Positions 7,702 through 14,992 of a DNA stretch of 30,079 bases are shown here, one piece after another. The notes beneath the pieces were generated by a model, which had not been told where the DNA came from, did not search any database, and was given only the letters and a program-made list of their open reading frames with translations. The translations under genes and the position numbers were made by a program. Source of the DNA: JAABSP01 sp011390135 (GTDB lineage: Bacteria; Desulfobacterota; Desulfobacteria; Desulfobacterales; JAABSP01); assembly GCA_011390135.1 (NCBI GenBank), contig JAABSZ010000021.1:1-30079 (forward strand), written 5' to 3'. The number at the start of each line of letters is the position of its first letter. The stretch's first letter is position 1.

Positions 7702-8001
7702 TTATTCGGTTTTTTCGGCCTTCATCAATTCACCAAGCCCTGCCCGGCGCCGCTTTACGAATCGGGCATCGGCCAGGGAGTGCAGGGCACTGTCATAATC
7801 CCGAACCGAAAGCCCGCCAAAGACCTCGCCCCGGACCCGGTTGCGCTTGTCTTTCAAACCTTCGTAGGCGAGTGTGATTCTCCGGAACATCTCCGGCTCC
7901 CGCTCGGGCGAATACCGCTTCACCTTCTGCAGGTAATGCTTTCGTATCTCCTCATCCGAGGCATCCGGAGAGAGTTCCAGTATAAGATAATTGGTCAGCA
8001 T
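7702..8001 (-). CDS. Divergent J-domain protein (HPD replaced by SPE)
   Basis: The 99-aa protein is essentially one J domain: NYLILELSPDASDEEIRKHY (helices I-II), LQKVKRY, then the loop, then EMFRRITLAYEGLKDK (helix III). At the loop where J proteins carry HPD, the codons read tcg-ccc-gag, giving SPE. The histidine and aspartate that normally trigger Hsp70 ATP hydrolysis are therefore both changed; only the proline is kept. The C-terminal 45 residues are basic and unassigned. It sits between the 912-aa TPR-like gene (18 bp upstream) and the GrpE-like gene. It may be a J-like docking module rather than a classical ATPase activator. Confidence 0.82.
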   Translation of the reverse strand: MLTNYLILELSPDASDEEIRKHYLQKVKRYSPEREPEMFRRITLAYEGLKDKRNRVRGEVFGGLSVRDYDSALHSLADARFVKRRRAGLGELMKAEKTE

Positions 8002-8019
8002 AATGCGATCGTCTCTTTT

Positions 8020-10758
8020 CTATTTTTTGCCATAGAGGATGATCCGGGCTTCCCGGGAGAGCTTTCTTAGCATGCGGTTCTCCTCCAGCAGCCGGGCCAC
8101 GAAATCGAAATCGTGGCGCATACCCTCCTGTTCACGGATCAGCCCCCTGAGCTTTTTGATAAGACTCTCGGGCATCCCACGCAGGCCGATGCTGTCGATA
8201 AAATCCTCAAATATAGCGGTAAACTCTCTGAGCAGCCGCTTCTTCTCGGCCTCGGGAAGAAAAAGCCCCGGCCCCACCTCCCCCATCCGGAGACGGTTCA
8301 GGATATCCCCGAACCGCTCGTCATAGACCCCCGTCATGTCATCTTGAAATTCATCCTCCTCATCCAGATCATCGAAGACTCCGAGGTCGTCGAACAGGTC
8401 AAAGGGATCGAAATCATCATCAAAGGGAAGGGGCGGAAATCCGCCGAAGGGGGAGGCGTCCAGCAGGCTGAAATCGAAAAGCTCCAAGGCCTTTTTCAGA
8501 TGGCCCTCGGCATGGGGCGCGAGGCGCCGGGCCAGCATCCGGAGGGTCTCGGACAACTGGCCCTTCGCGTTATCGGTAATCTCTTTGAAATCTTCGGAAT
8601 CGACATCTTTCTTTCCGGAGATCGAATCGATGACCAGAAGGACAAAGGAGAGCAGCAACTGGTGATCCGGCTTTGCGCTCTTGAGCCGACTCCGGATGTC
8701 CTTGCGCAGGGTCGGGATCAGATCCTTGGTCAGGATCGCATCGTAGAGGAAGAGGATCTCCTCGTCATCCACCCGCCCGATCAGGTTCTTCTTGTATTTC
8801 AAAAAGATGGGAGAGAGATTCAGGGTCGGATAGATCATGGAAAACCGCTCTTCCAGGGGTCTTAACAGGCGGACGATCTCCGAGGACTGGAGTTGGCTGC
8901 TCTGCTTTAAAACCTTCTGGAAACGCTTTTCAATGGTCTTGATCATGTCCGGTTTCCGCCCCGGCCCTGTGGGATTGAGTTCGGAAAGAAGCAGTGCCAG
9001 AATCCGAAGCTTCTCAAAGAGGGGCCGATCATCTATGACCCGGTCCATAACCGGGTCCGGCGCCTCCTCCTGAATCAGGGAAAGCATGGCCCGTTTTTCC
9101 GCTACCATTGGGCCGATGCGCTTGGCCTCCACGGCTTGGGCACGGTCCAGATCCTTCTCCACGAGGTGGTACTTATCCCGGTCCATATTCTTCTGCGCGG
9201 AGATGAGAAAGGCCAGCCCGTGGCGCTCGATCACCCGATTGTCGTGGGGGGCCCGTTTCATGGCCGTTTCAAGGATGTTTTCGGCCTTTCGAAAGGCGTT
9301 CTTCCGATAGTACAGGGTCGCCAGCTCCAGGCAGGGATAGGGATCGTCCGGAAAGCAATCCGCCATATCGAGGAGCAGCTTTTCCGTCAGTTGGGTCGCG
9401 GGCCGGGAGGATTTGGGCAGACGGACCAGAAGCTCGTATGCTGAACGGTTTTTCGGGTCCAGCTCGATCGCCTTGGCCAGCATCTCGATCGGGATCATCT
9501 CCGGCTTGTCACCCTCTGTTCCCAGCAGTTTCCGGTTCTCCCGGATCGCCTTCCGGTTGGGACCTGAGGCCGGGTTAAGCCGCTCCTTGTCCATGAGATC
9601 CACCACGAACTGAAGGACAAACGCGTGGGCCATCTTTCGCTCTTCCGGATCGGTAAAATCCTTTTCCAGCAGTCGGAGATAGGAGACCACCGAGGAGGGA
9701 CCCGGCCCATGTTCGGCCATCTGAATCCTGGCAAAGAGAAGATCCTTATCTTCAGGGGGTAAAAGGTTTTTGACCAAACGGTCGTATTCCCGCTCCCCCA
9801 TTTTCCCCTGAACCACCATGCTCCGTAGAATCTGCAGGATATAGACCCGGGTTTTTTTTGGATCATTCGGAAAGATCGCCTCGGAGATGGCCGAAATCTT
9901 CTCTTCCGCGGCCTTGGTCCGCCCGGCCTCCAGGTCCCTGATCAGCTCGGCCATCCGGGTTTTGATATCGATGGGGCCGTCCCAGAGCTGGGGATAGCGG
10001 CGCATGAGATCCTTCTGGTTCTTTTTCTCTTCGGCAAGGAGCATCTTCTCCAGATCCGAGGCCAGATCTTTCAGATAGAAATCCTCGGGGATCATGGAAA
10101 AGGCCTTTGCGGCCGCCGCGTCATTGCCGGCATAGAACTCGGCCATTCCCCGGCAGAACATCCGCACCGGCGCATAGGGGGAGGAGCGCGGCAGGCCCCG
10201 CAGCGCGTCTGCGGCCTTCTCCCACTCGGCCGCATTCATCAGGGAAAGGGCCGCCTGAGCCGTATCAGCATCTTTGACCACCGGCAGCTCCGGCCCCAGA
10301 CAGGAGAGCATTTCCCAGGTTTCGTGAAGGAGCAGCCGGCCCGCCAGAAACCGCTCCACGGCCGGGGCCGGTACTTCCATCTTTGCGGCATATCGGCCAT
10401 AGAGGTCAAAGGCCTCCTGATTGGAACAGGTGGAGAGATATAGGGCCAAATCTTGGGCCGAGATCTGGGAAAGCTTGGGCATGTATTCCCGGACGCTCTT
10501 TTTCAGGGTGTCGGCCTCGTTGAACATGCTCTTTTCCCGAAGAGCCCTCTCCCGCTGGAGATAGCTCCGGAACAGAAGAGGCCGGATCTCGTCGGTGAGG
10601 CCGTGCCGTTTGGCCGCGAACTTTAAAACAGATATCGCGTCTCTGGCCTTTCCGGCCTCCAGAAACCGCTCGCCTCTCTCCAGAAGCTGATCCCACGAAA
10701 GATGATGCAACTGGCTCTGTATCCCTTTTGAACCCTTTTTTTTCTTTTTCTTTGCCAT
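8020..10758 (-). CDS. Large TPR-like helical repeat protein, first gene of the chaperone operon
   Basis: The 912-aa protein has no named family that I recognise. It starts with a lysine run (MAKKKKKKGSKG) and continues with many helix-turn-helix pairs of TPR type, for example LLERGERFLEAGKARDAISV, then MNAAEWEKAADALRGLP, and PDDPYPCLELATLYYRKNAF. No signal peptide or membrane segment is evident, so it is probably cytosolic. Around residues 775-808 lies a strongly acidic, Phe/Leu-rich segment with repeated FDD and DLF motifs, followed by a helical C-terminus. As leader of the J/GrpE/Hsp70 operon it may be the scaffold, client or client-recruiting subunit (inference). A sigma70-like promoter lies about 45 bp upstream. 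Confidence 0.75.
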   Translation of the reverse strand: MAKKKKKKGSKGIQSQLHHLSWDQLLERGERFLEAGKARDAISVLKFAAKRHGLTDEIRPLLFRSYLQRERALREKSMFNEADTLKKSVREYMPKLSQISAQDLALYLSTCSNQEAFDLYGRYAAKMEVPAPAVERFLAGRLLLHETWEMLSCLGPELPVVKDADTAQAALSLMNAAEWEKAADALRGLPRSSPYAPVRMFCRGMAEFYAGNDAAAAKAFSMIPEDFYLKDLASDLEKMLLAEEKKNQKDLMRRYPQLWDGPIDIKTRMAELIRDLEAGRTKAAEEKISAISEAIFPNDPKKTRVYILQILRSMVVQGKMGEREYDRLVKNLLPPEDKDLLFARIQMAEHGPGPSSVVSYLRLLEKDFTDPEERKMAHAFVLQFVVDLMDKERLNPASGPNRKAIRENRKLLGTEGDKPEMIPIEMLAKAIELDPKNRSAYELLVRLPKSSRPATQLTEKLLLDMADCFPDDPYPCLELATLYYRKNAFRKAENILETAMKRAPHDNRVIERHGLAFLISAQKNMDRDKYHLVEKDLDRAQAVEAKRIGPMVAEKRAMLSLIQEEAPDPVMDRVIDDRPLFEKLRILALLLSELNPTGPGRKPDMIKTIEKRFQKVLKQSSQLQSSEIVRLLRPLEERFSMIYPTLNLSPIFLKYKKNLIGRVDDEEILFLYDAILTKDLIPTLRKDIRSRLKSAKPDHQLLLSFVLLVIDSISGKKDVDSEDFKEITDNAKGQLSETLRMLARRLAPHAEGHLKKALELFDFSLLDASPFGGFPPLPFDDDFDPFDLFDDLGVFDDLDEEDEFQDDMTGVYDERFGDILNRLRMGEVGPGLFLPEAEKKRLLREFTAIFEDFIDSIGLRGMPESLIKKLRGLIREQEGMRHDFDFVARLLEENRMLRKLSREARIILYGKK

Positions 10759-10807
10759 TCTCTCTTTATCGATCTCTCCAATTGAATTCTGTCAAAATAT
10801 CCTTATG

Positions 10808-10836
10808 TTTGTACCAGAACTCAAAAGGAGTATCAA
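10808..10836 (-). promoter_or_regulatory. Candidate sigma70 promoter of the chaperone operon
   Basis: On the minus strand TTGATA (10831-10836) is followed after 17 bp by TACAAA (10808-10813), matching the -35 box at 5 of 6 and the -10 box at 4 of 6 positions. It would start transcription about 40-45 bp before the ATG at 10758. The surrounding 10759-10951 stretch is much more AT-rich than the genes on either side. Confidence 0.5.
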
Positions 10837-10866
10837 GTCTATTTGCATAAAATGACATCAGAAGGC

Positions 10867-10895
10867 TTGACTTTTTCTTTGTAAGTGGTTAATGT
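10867..10895 (+). promoter_or_regulatory. Candidate sigma70 promoter of the DUF134-NifX-Mrp cluster
   Basis: TTGACT (10867-10872) and TAATGT (10890-10895) are separated by 17 bp. The -35 box is near-consensus; the -10 box is weak. It lies about 50 bp before the ATG at 10952, which has an AGGAG Shine-Dalgarno. It diverges from the minus-strand promoter 30 bp away, so one regulator could serve both. Confidence 0.5.
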
Positions 10896-10951
10896 AACAA
10901 AACTGAGTATTATCTCATTTTATATATATATTAAAGAAAACAGGAGTTACC

Positions 10952-11395
10952 ATGGCAAGACCGAAAAAGAACAGAATCGTAGCTTTCAATCCGGAGATCA
11001 GCTACTTCAAACCCCGTGGCATCCCCCTGCTGGACCTGGAGGAGGTCTGTCTGACCATCGATGAGCGGGAGGCCATTCGTCTGGCCGATCTGCTGGGCCT
11101 CTCCTATGAGGAGGCCGGACAGGAGATGGGCGTCTCCCGGGCCACCTTCGGCCGGATTGTTCAGCGGGCAAGAGGAATCGTCGCGGATTCCCTGATCAAC
11201 GGCAAAGCCATAAAGGTGGAAGGCGGACATTATACCATTGCCGAAACCGATCGGGTTTTTGCCTGCCAGACCTGTGAAAACCAATGGGAGGAGCCCAGAG
11301 GAACAGGTCGCCCCGAAGGATGTCCCAAGTGCAAGAGCAATCTGTTCCGGCGGATTCTGGTGAGAGAGAATCAGGCCGCGACTCAGGATGCCTGA
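10952..11395 (+). CDS. DUF134-family DNA-binding protein with zinc ribbon
   Basis: The 147-aa protein begins MARPKKNRIV and contains the DUF134 core: DLEEVCLTIDEREAIRLADL followed by a helix-turn-helix, LSYEEAGQEMGVSRATFGRI, resembling sigma70 region 4. A C-terminal zinc ribbon has cysteines at 105, 108, 124 and 127. DUF134 proteins are predicted DNA-binding proteins commonly found beside NifX-like and Mrp/NBP35 genes in anaerobes, as here (6 bp before the NifX-like gene). It probably regulates this small cluster, possibly from the divergent promoter region. The regulatory target is inferred. Confidence 0.9.
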   Translation: MARPKKNRIVAFNPEISYFKPRGIPLLDLEEVCLTIDEREAIRLADLLGLSYEEAGQEMGVSRATFGRIVQRARGIVADSLINGKAIKVEGGHYTIAETDRVFACQTCENQWEEPRGTGRPEGCPKCKSNLFRRILVRENQAATQDA

Positions 11396-11401
11396 TTTCC
11401 C

Positions 11402-11773
11402 ATGCGGATCGCAGCAGCCGTTGAAGGGAAAGAACTCTCGGACATGATTGCGCCCCATATGGGTGCAGCATCCCATATCCTGATCATGGACACCGAAAGC
11501 GTCTCCTTCGAGGTGAAGGAAAACCGGATCGATCCCTCCCTGGCCCAAGGCTCCGGTCTGCAGACGTGCCGAAATCTCATCGAATTCGGCGCGGATCTGC
11601 TCATCACCGGAGCCTGCGGCCCCCGGGCGTTTCGAAAGCTCGAGGCTCTGGGCATCCGTGTTCTTGCGGGCGCGGAAGGGGCTGCCGGAAATTCGATCCG
11701 AAGGGTCATCGACAATGACCTTTCCCCGTCCCAAGGGCCTGGAAAGGTCATTGAAACTGCAACACCGGAATAA
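11402..11773 (+). CDS. NifX/NifB C-terminal-like iron-molybdenum cofactor domain protein
   Basis: The 123-aa single-domain protein matches the dinitrogenase iron-molybdenum cofactor family (NifX, NafY, NifB C-terminus, MTH1175 type). The start MRIAAAVEGKELSDMIAPHM and the core GLQTCRNLIEFGADLLITGA followed by CGPRAFRKLEALGIRVLAG are characteristic. Such proteins carry or bind Fe-S/Fe-Mo clusters, but standalone copies occur widely in non-fixing anaerobes, and no nitrogenase genes are in the window. It lies between the DUF134 gene and mrp, which suggests Fe-S cluster trafficking. No strong Shine-Dalgarno is visible, so coupling to the preceding gene (6-bp gap) is likely. Confidence 0.88.
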   Translation: MRIAAAVEGKELSDMIAPHMGAASHILIMDTESVSFEVKENRIDPSLAQGSGLQTCRNLIEFGADLLITGACGPRAFRKLEALGIRVLAGAEGAAGNSIRRVIDNDLSPSQGPGKVIETATPE

Positions 11774-11902
11774 TTTCTTGCCGACCGAATCCATCGGTCA
11801 TTGAACCAGCACCGATACCATCGCATCTCAATGGCTTGGAAAAGCCTTCAGACATCTTATTATCCAAAAATCCATAATTTTGTAAATGAGGAGAACCAGA
11901 CA

Positions 11903-12757
11903 ATGGAAGAATGTGGAGAAAGCGGCTGCAGCCCAACCCCTGCAGGGGCACAGAGATCCATGGCGGATCAGGATGCCGCGATTGCGTCATCTCTGGGAAA
12001 AATAAAGAACAAGCTGATCGTAATGAGCGGCAAGGGCGGCGTCGGTAAGACGAGCGTCTCGGTCAATCTGGCCATCGCGCTGGCCAAGACCGGAGCAAGG
12101 GTCGGGATCATGGATGTGGACATCCACGGGCCCGATGTGCCCCGGATGCTCGGCTTTGAAGGGCTTTTAGATGTAACGCCGGAGAACAAGCTCTCCCCCA
12201 TGAAATATTCCGACAACCTCACTGCTGTCTCCATCGAGTCGTTGAGCCGTAGCCGGGATGACGCGATCATCTGGCGGGGGCCCATGAAACACTCCGCGAT
12301 CCGCCAGTTCATCGGAGATGTGGAATGGGGGGATCTCGACTATCTCATCATCGATGCACCTCCGGGAACCGGAGATGAGCCCCTTTCGGTCGCGCAGGTG
12401 GTCAAAGACGCAAAGGCCGTCATCGTCACCACCCCCCAAGAGGTGGCTCTGGCCGATGTCCGCAAATCGATCAACTTCTGCAGGATCGTCAAGATGGAGA
12501 TTTTGGGCCTCATCGAGAACATGAGCGGCATGGCCTGCCCTCACTGCAGCGAGACCATCGATCTTTTCGGAGAGGGCGGCGGAGAGAAGACCGCCCAGAG
12601 CTTCGGCCTGACCTTTCTGGGCAAAATTCCCATCGATCCGGAGCTGGTGAAGGCCGGAGATGCCGGGATCTCCTATCAGGATACCCATGCTGATTCGGCC
12701 GTGACCCGCGCGTTTTTCGAGATCGCAGGCCGTGTAAAGGAAAAGTCCGCCCAATAG
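11903..12757 (+). CDS. Mrp/NBP35-family ATP-binding Fe-S carrier
   Basis: This P-loop ATPase binds and transfers Fe-S clusters in the cytosol. From the ATG at 11903 it is 284 aa. It has the deviant Walker A GKGGVGKT (43-50), IMDVDIHGPDVPRMLG, the switch DAPPGTGDEPL (about 151-161) and the cluster-binding CPHC (C212, C215). An upstream in-frame ATG at 11801 would add 34 unconserved residues. The 11903 start is preferred for its GAGGAG Shine-Dalgarno (11888-11893). The short N-terminus has two cysteines (C4, C9) rather than the four-cysteine motif of eukaryotic NBP35. It completes the DUF134-NifX-Mrp cluster after a 129-bp gap. Confidence 0.94.
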   Translation: MEECGESGCSPTPAGAQRSMADQDAAIASSLGKIKNKLIVMSGKGGVGKTSVSVNLAIALAKTGARVGIMDVDIHGPDVPRMLGFEGLLDVTPENKLSPMKYSDNLTAVSIESLSRSRDDAIIWRGPMKHSAIRQFIGDVEWGDLDYLIIDAPPGTGDEPLSVAQVVKDAKAVIVTTPQEVALADVRKSINFCRIVKMEILGLIENMSGMACPHCSETIDLFGEGGGEKTAQSFGLTFLGKIPIDPELVKAGDAGISYQDTHADSAVTRAFFEIAGRVKEKSAQ

Positions 12758-12763
12758 TGATCT

Positions 12764-12793
12764 GCCGGAGGCGGAAAAATCTGCGCCTCCGGC
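12764..12793 (+). terminator. GC-rich hairpin after mrp, possible terminator
   Basis: GCCGGAGGCG (12764-12773) pairs exactly with CGCCTCCGGC (12784-12793) around a 10-nt loop, 6 bp after the mrp stop. The position fits a terminator, but no T-run follows, so it may need Rho or act only as an mRNA 3' barrier. Confidence 0.5.
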
Positions 12794-12896
12794 CATTCCC
12801 GCGGATCCTTCTCCCCCGGTAAAAGCTGTAGAATTCCCGCATTATCGACAATAGGCTGTTGAAGTCGAGGTGGACCTGTGCTACATCCATAGGGTG

Positions 12897-14204
12897 ATGA
12901 TGCGTGAGCGATTTCTTCAAAAAGGGTTCTTTGCCCTGTATGATCTGAGCTGGCGAGTGGCGCTTCCCCTCCTTTCCCGCAACAGACGCCTTGCCGAGGG
13001 CTGGGAGGAGCGAACCCTACAGCGGCCCTTGCCGAAGGGTATCGATCTCTGGATGCAGGCCGCATCGGCCGGAGAGGCTTATCTCGCAGCGCAGGTTCTG
13101 GATCATCTCAATCCCAGAGGAATCCTGAAAGCACTGGTCACGACCAACACCCGACAGGGCATGGAGATCATGCGCCGCGCGGCTTCTTCCCTTTCGGAAA
13201 GGGAAAAGATCCAAGTCCATCTCGCCTATTGCCCCTTTGACCGGCCCCGATGGATGGAGCAGGTTATCCGTCAGACCGGAACCCGGGCACTGGTGCTGCT
13301 GGAATCGGAGATCTGGCCCGGGCTTCTGCGGGCCGCAAAAGGGCAGAAGATCCCGATCCTCATCGCCAACGGCAGGATGACGGAGCAGAGCTGCCGCCGG
13401 TATCGGATCTATCCGGGATTATGGAGGAGCCTCTCTCCGGATGCGGTTCTGGCCATCTCCGAAGAGGATGCGGGGCGATTCAGAGGGCTTTTTCCGGATG
13501 CCGCAGTTTCCGCAATACCCAATATCAAATTCGATGCCGTAACAATTGCCCACAGGGAAAAAGGGGATTCAACGGGAAGCGGCCCTCCCCTCTTTCCGGA
13601 AGATGCCCCTTTTCTCGTGTTCGGCTCGGTTCGGGAACCGGAGGAGGCGGATGTAGGGAAAATGATCGGCCATATCCTCCATAAGGTTCCGAATGCGGTG
13701 ATCGGCCTCTTTCCCCGCCATATGCATCGGATCGGGGCGTGGAAAAAACTTCTTTCGGAAAAAGACCTTCCCTGGATTCTCCGTTCCGGAACTCAAGGGT
13801 CGGTCTCGCCGGGAACTGTGATCCTTTGGGATACCTTCGGGGAACTCACCCGCGCCTATGCCGCGGCCCAGGCCGCATTTGTGGGGGGAAGCCTTGCGCC
13901 GTTGGGGGGGCAGAACTTTCTGGAGCCGCTCGCCTATGGGATCGTTCCGGTGATCGGCCCCTGGTGGGATAACTTTTTCTGGGTGGGCCAGGAGATTATC
14001 GATCAGGGGCTTTTAATGGTGGTCCGGGACTGGCGGGAGGGGGCCGATGCGCTGGCGCAGCAGCTTCGTCAGCCACAACAGCTTGACAGTCTCCGCAAAT
14101 CCGCCTTACATTACATTCGATCCCGACAAGGCGGCACCGAAAGGGTCTGTAGAACCATCGGCAACCTACTGGAAAATGGCAACGGAGGCATCGAGGAAAC
14201 GTGA
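12897..14204 (+). CDS. Kdo transferase-like glycosyltransferase (GT30), paralogue A
   Basis: GT30 enzymes transfer Kdo from CMP-Kdo to lipid A precursor on the inner face of the cytoplasmic membrane. This protein (435 aa from 12897) has an N-terminal hydrophobic segment, the catalytic-glutamate region QAASAGEAYLAAQVL, the LLESEIWPGLL motif, FVGGSLAPLGGQNFLEP and a C-terminal Rossmann half. The usual GS-x-HxxEE motif is altered to FGSVREPEEADV. ATG codons at 12897 and 12900 follow an AGGG; a GTG at 12870 could add 9 residues. It overlaps kdsB by GTGA, so enzyme and donor synthesis are coupled. A second GT30 gene lies at 16119-17405, so this copy may have a different acceptor or add further Kdo. 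Confidence 0.87.
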   Translation: MMRERFLQKGFFALYDLSWRVALPLLSRNRRLAEGWEERTLQRPLPKGIDLWMQAASAGEAYLAAQVLDHLNPRGILKALVTTNTRQGMEIMRRAASSLSEREKIQVHLAYCPFDRPRWMEQVIRQTGTRALVLLESEIWPGLLRAAKGQKIPILIANGRMTEQSCRRYRIYPGLWRSLSPDAVLAISEEDAGRFRGLFPDAAVSAIPNIKFDAVTIAHREKGDSTGSGPPLFPEDAPFLVFGSVREPEEADVGKMIGHILHKVPNAVIGLFPRHMHRIGAWKKLLSEKDLPWILRSGTQGSVSPGTVILWDTFGELTRAYAAAQAAFVGGSLAPLGGQNFLEPLAYGIVPVIGPWWDNFFWVGQEIIDQGLLMVVRDWREGADALAQQLRQPQQLDSLRKSALHYIRSRQGGTERVCRTIGNLLENGNGGIEET

Positions 14205-14992
14205 ACAATTCAGCGCACACGAAAAATCTCCCCCCCTGCTACGGGATCATTCCGGCAAGATACGCCTCCACCCGCTTTCCCGGAAAGCCGCTGGCCGATA
14301 TTCTGGGAAAGCCGATGATCTGGCATGTCTATCAGCGGGCCCGCCAGTGCCCCTATCTGAAAAGGGTGGTGGTGGCCACCGATGATGACCGGATCATGCT
14401 GACCGCGGAGGCGCTGAAGATCCCCGCGGTACTCACCCGCTTCGATCATGAGAGCGGAACGGACCGGGTGATGGAGGCGGCACAACAGCTCAGGATTCCG
14501 AAGAATGCGGTGGTGGTAAATATCCAGGGGGATGAGCCGGCCCTGGAGCCGGAGATGCTCACCCAGCTCCTCAGCCCCTTTTCAAATCCCAAAATCCGAG
14601 TCTCCACGCTTGCCCGGCCTATACCGGCAAACGAGGCCCAGGTTCCGGATCTGGTCAAGGTGGTCTTCTCCGAAGCCGGAAGCGCTCTCTATTTCTCCCG
14701 GGCCATGATCCCCTATCACCGGGATGAAAAGGAGAAGAGCTACTACGGCCATATCGGCCTCTATGCCTTTCGCATGGAAGCTCTGGAGAAGTTCGTCTCC
14801 CTGCCCCCCAGCCCTTTGGAAAGACTGGAGAAGCTGGAGCAGCTCCGCCTTCTGGAAAACAACATCCCCATTCATGTGGAGATCACCCGGTTTCAGAGCA
14901 TCGGCGTGGATCGGCCCGAGGATATTCGAAGGGCCTCCCGTATGCTGGCGGAGATGATCAGCCGGTCACAGGAGAAATACAGCGCCGAATAA
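14201..14992 (+). CDS. kdsB: 3-deoxy-manno-octulosonate cytidylyltransferase KdsB
   Basis: The enzyme activates Kdo with CTP to CMP-Kdo, the donor for Kdo transferases. The 263-aa protein has the nucleotidyltransferase motif IIPARYASTRFPGKPLADI near residues 16-34, VVATDDDRI, HESGTDRVMEA, VVNIQGDEPALEPEML and the late YGHIGLYAFR and SIGVDRPED segments. It starts with GTG at 14201, overlapping the stop of the upstream GT30 gene (GTGA at 14201-14204), with GAGGA just before. Its 3' end overlaps lpxK, on the opposite strand, by 35 bp (14958-14992). Confidence 0.96.
   Translation: MNNSAHTKNLPPCYGIIPARYASTRFPGKPLADILGKPMIWHVYQRARQCPYLKRVVVATDDDRIMLTAEALKIPAVLTRFDHESGTDRVMEAAQQLRIPKNAVVVNIQGDEPALEPEMLTQLLSPFSNPKIRVSTLARPIPANEAQVPDLVKVVFSEAGSALYFSRAMIPYHRDEKEKSYYGHIGLYAFRMEALEKFVSLPPSPLERLEKLEQLRLLENNIPIHVEITRFQSIGVDRPEDIRRASRMLAEMISRSQEKYSAE

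Noticed and set aside
10931..11794. 287-aa minus-strand open frame over the DUF134 and NifX-like genes
   Set aside because: Both plus-strand genes have clear family motifs and a promoter; the antisense frame has none.
10952..12757. Nitrogen fixation locus
   Set aside because: The NifX-like and Mrp proteins are general Fe-S proteins in anaerobes; no nifHDK, nifB or nifE/N is present in the window.
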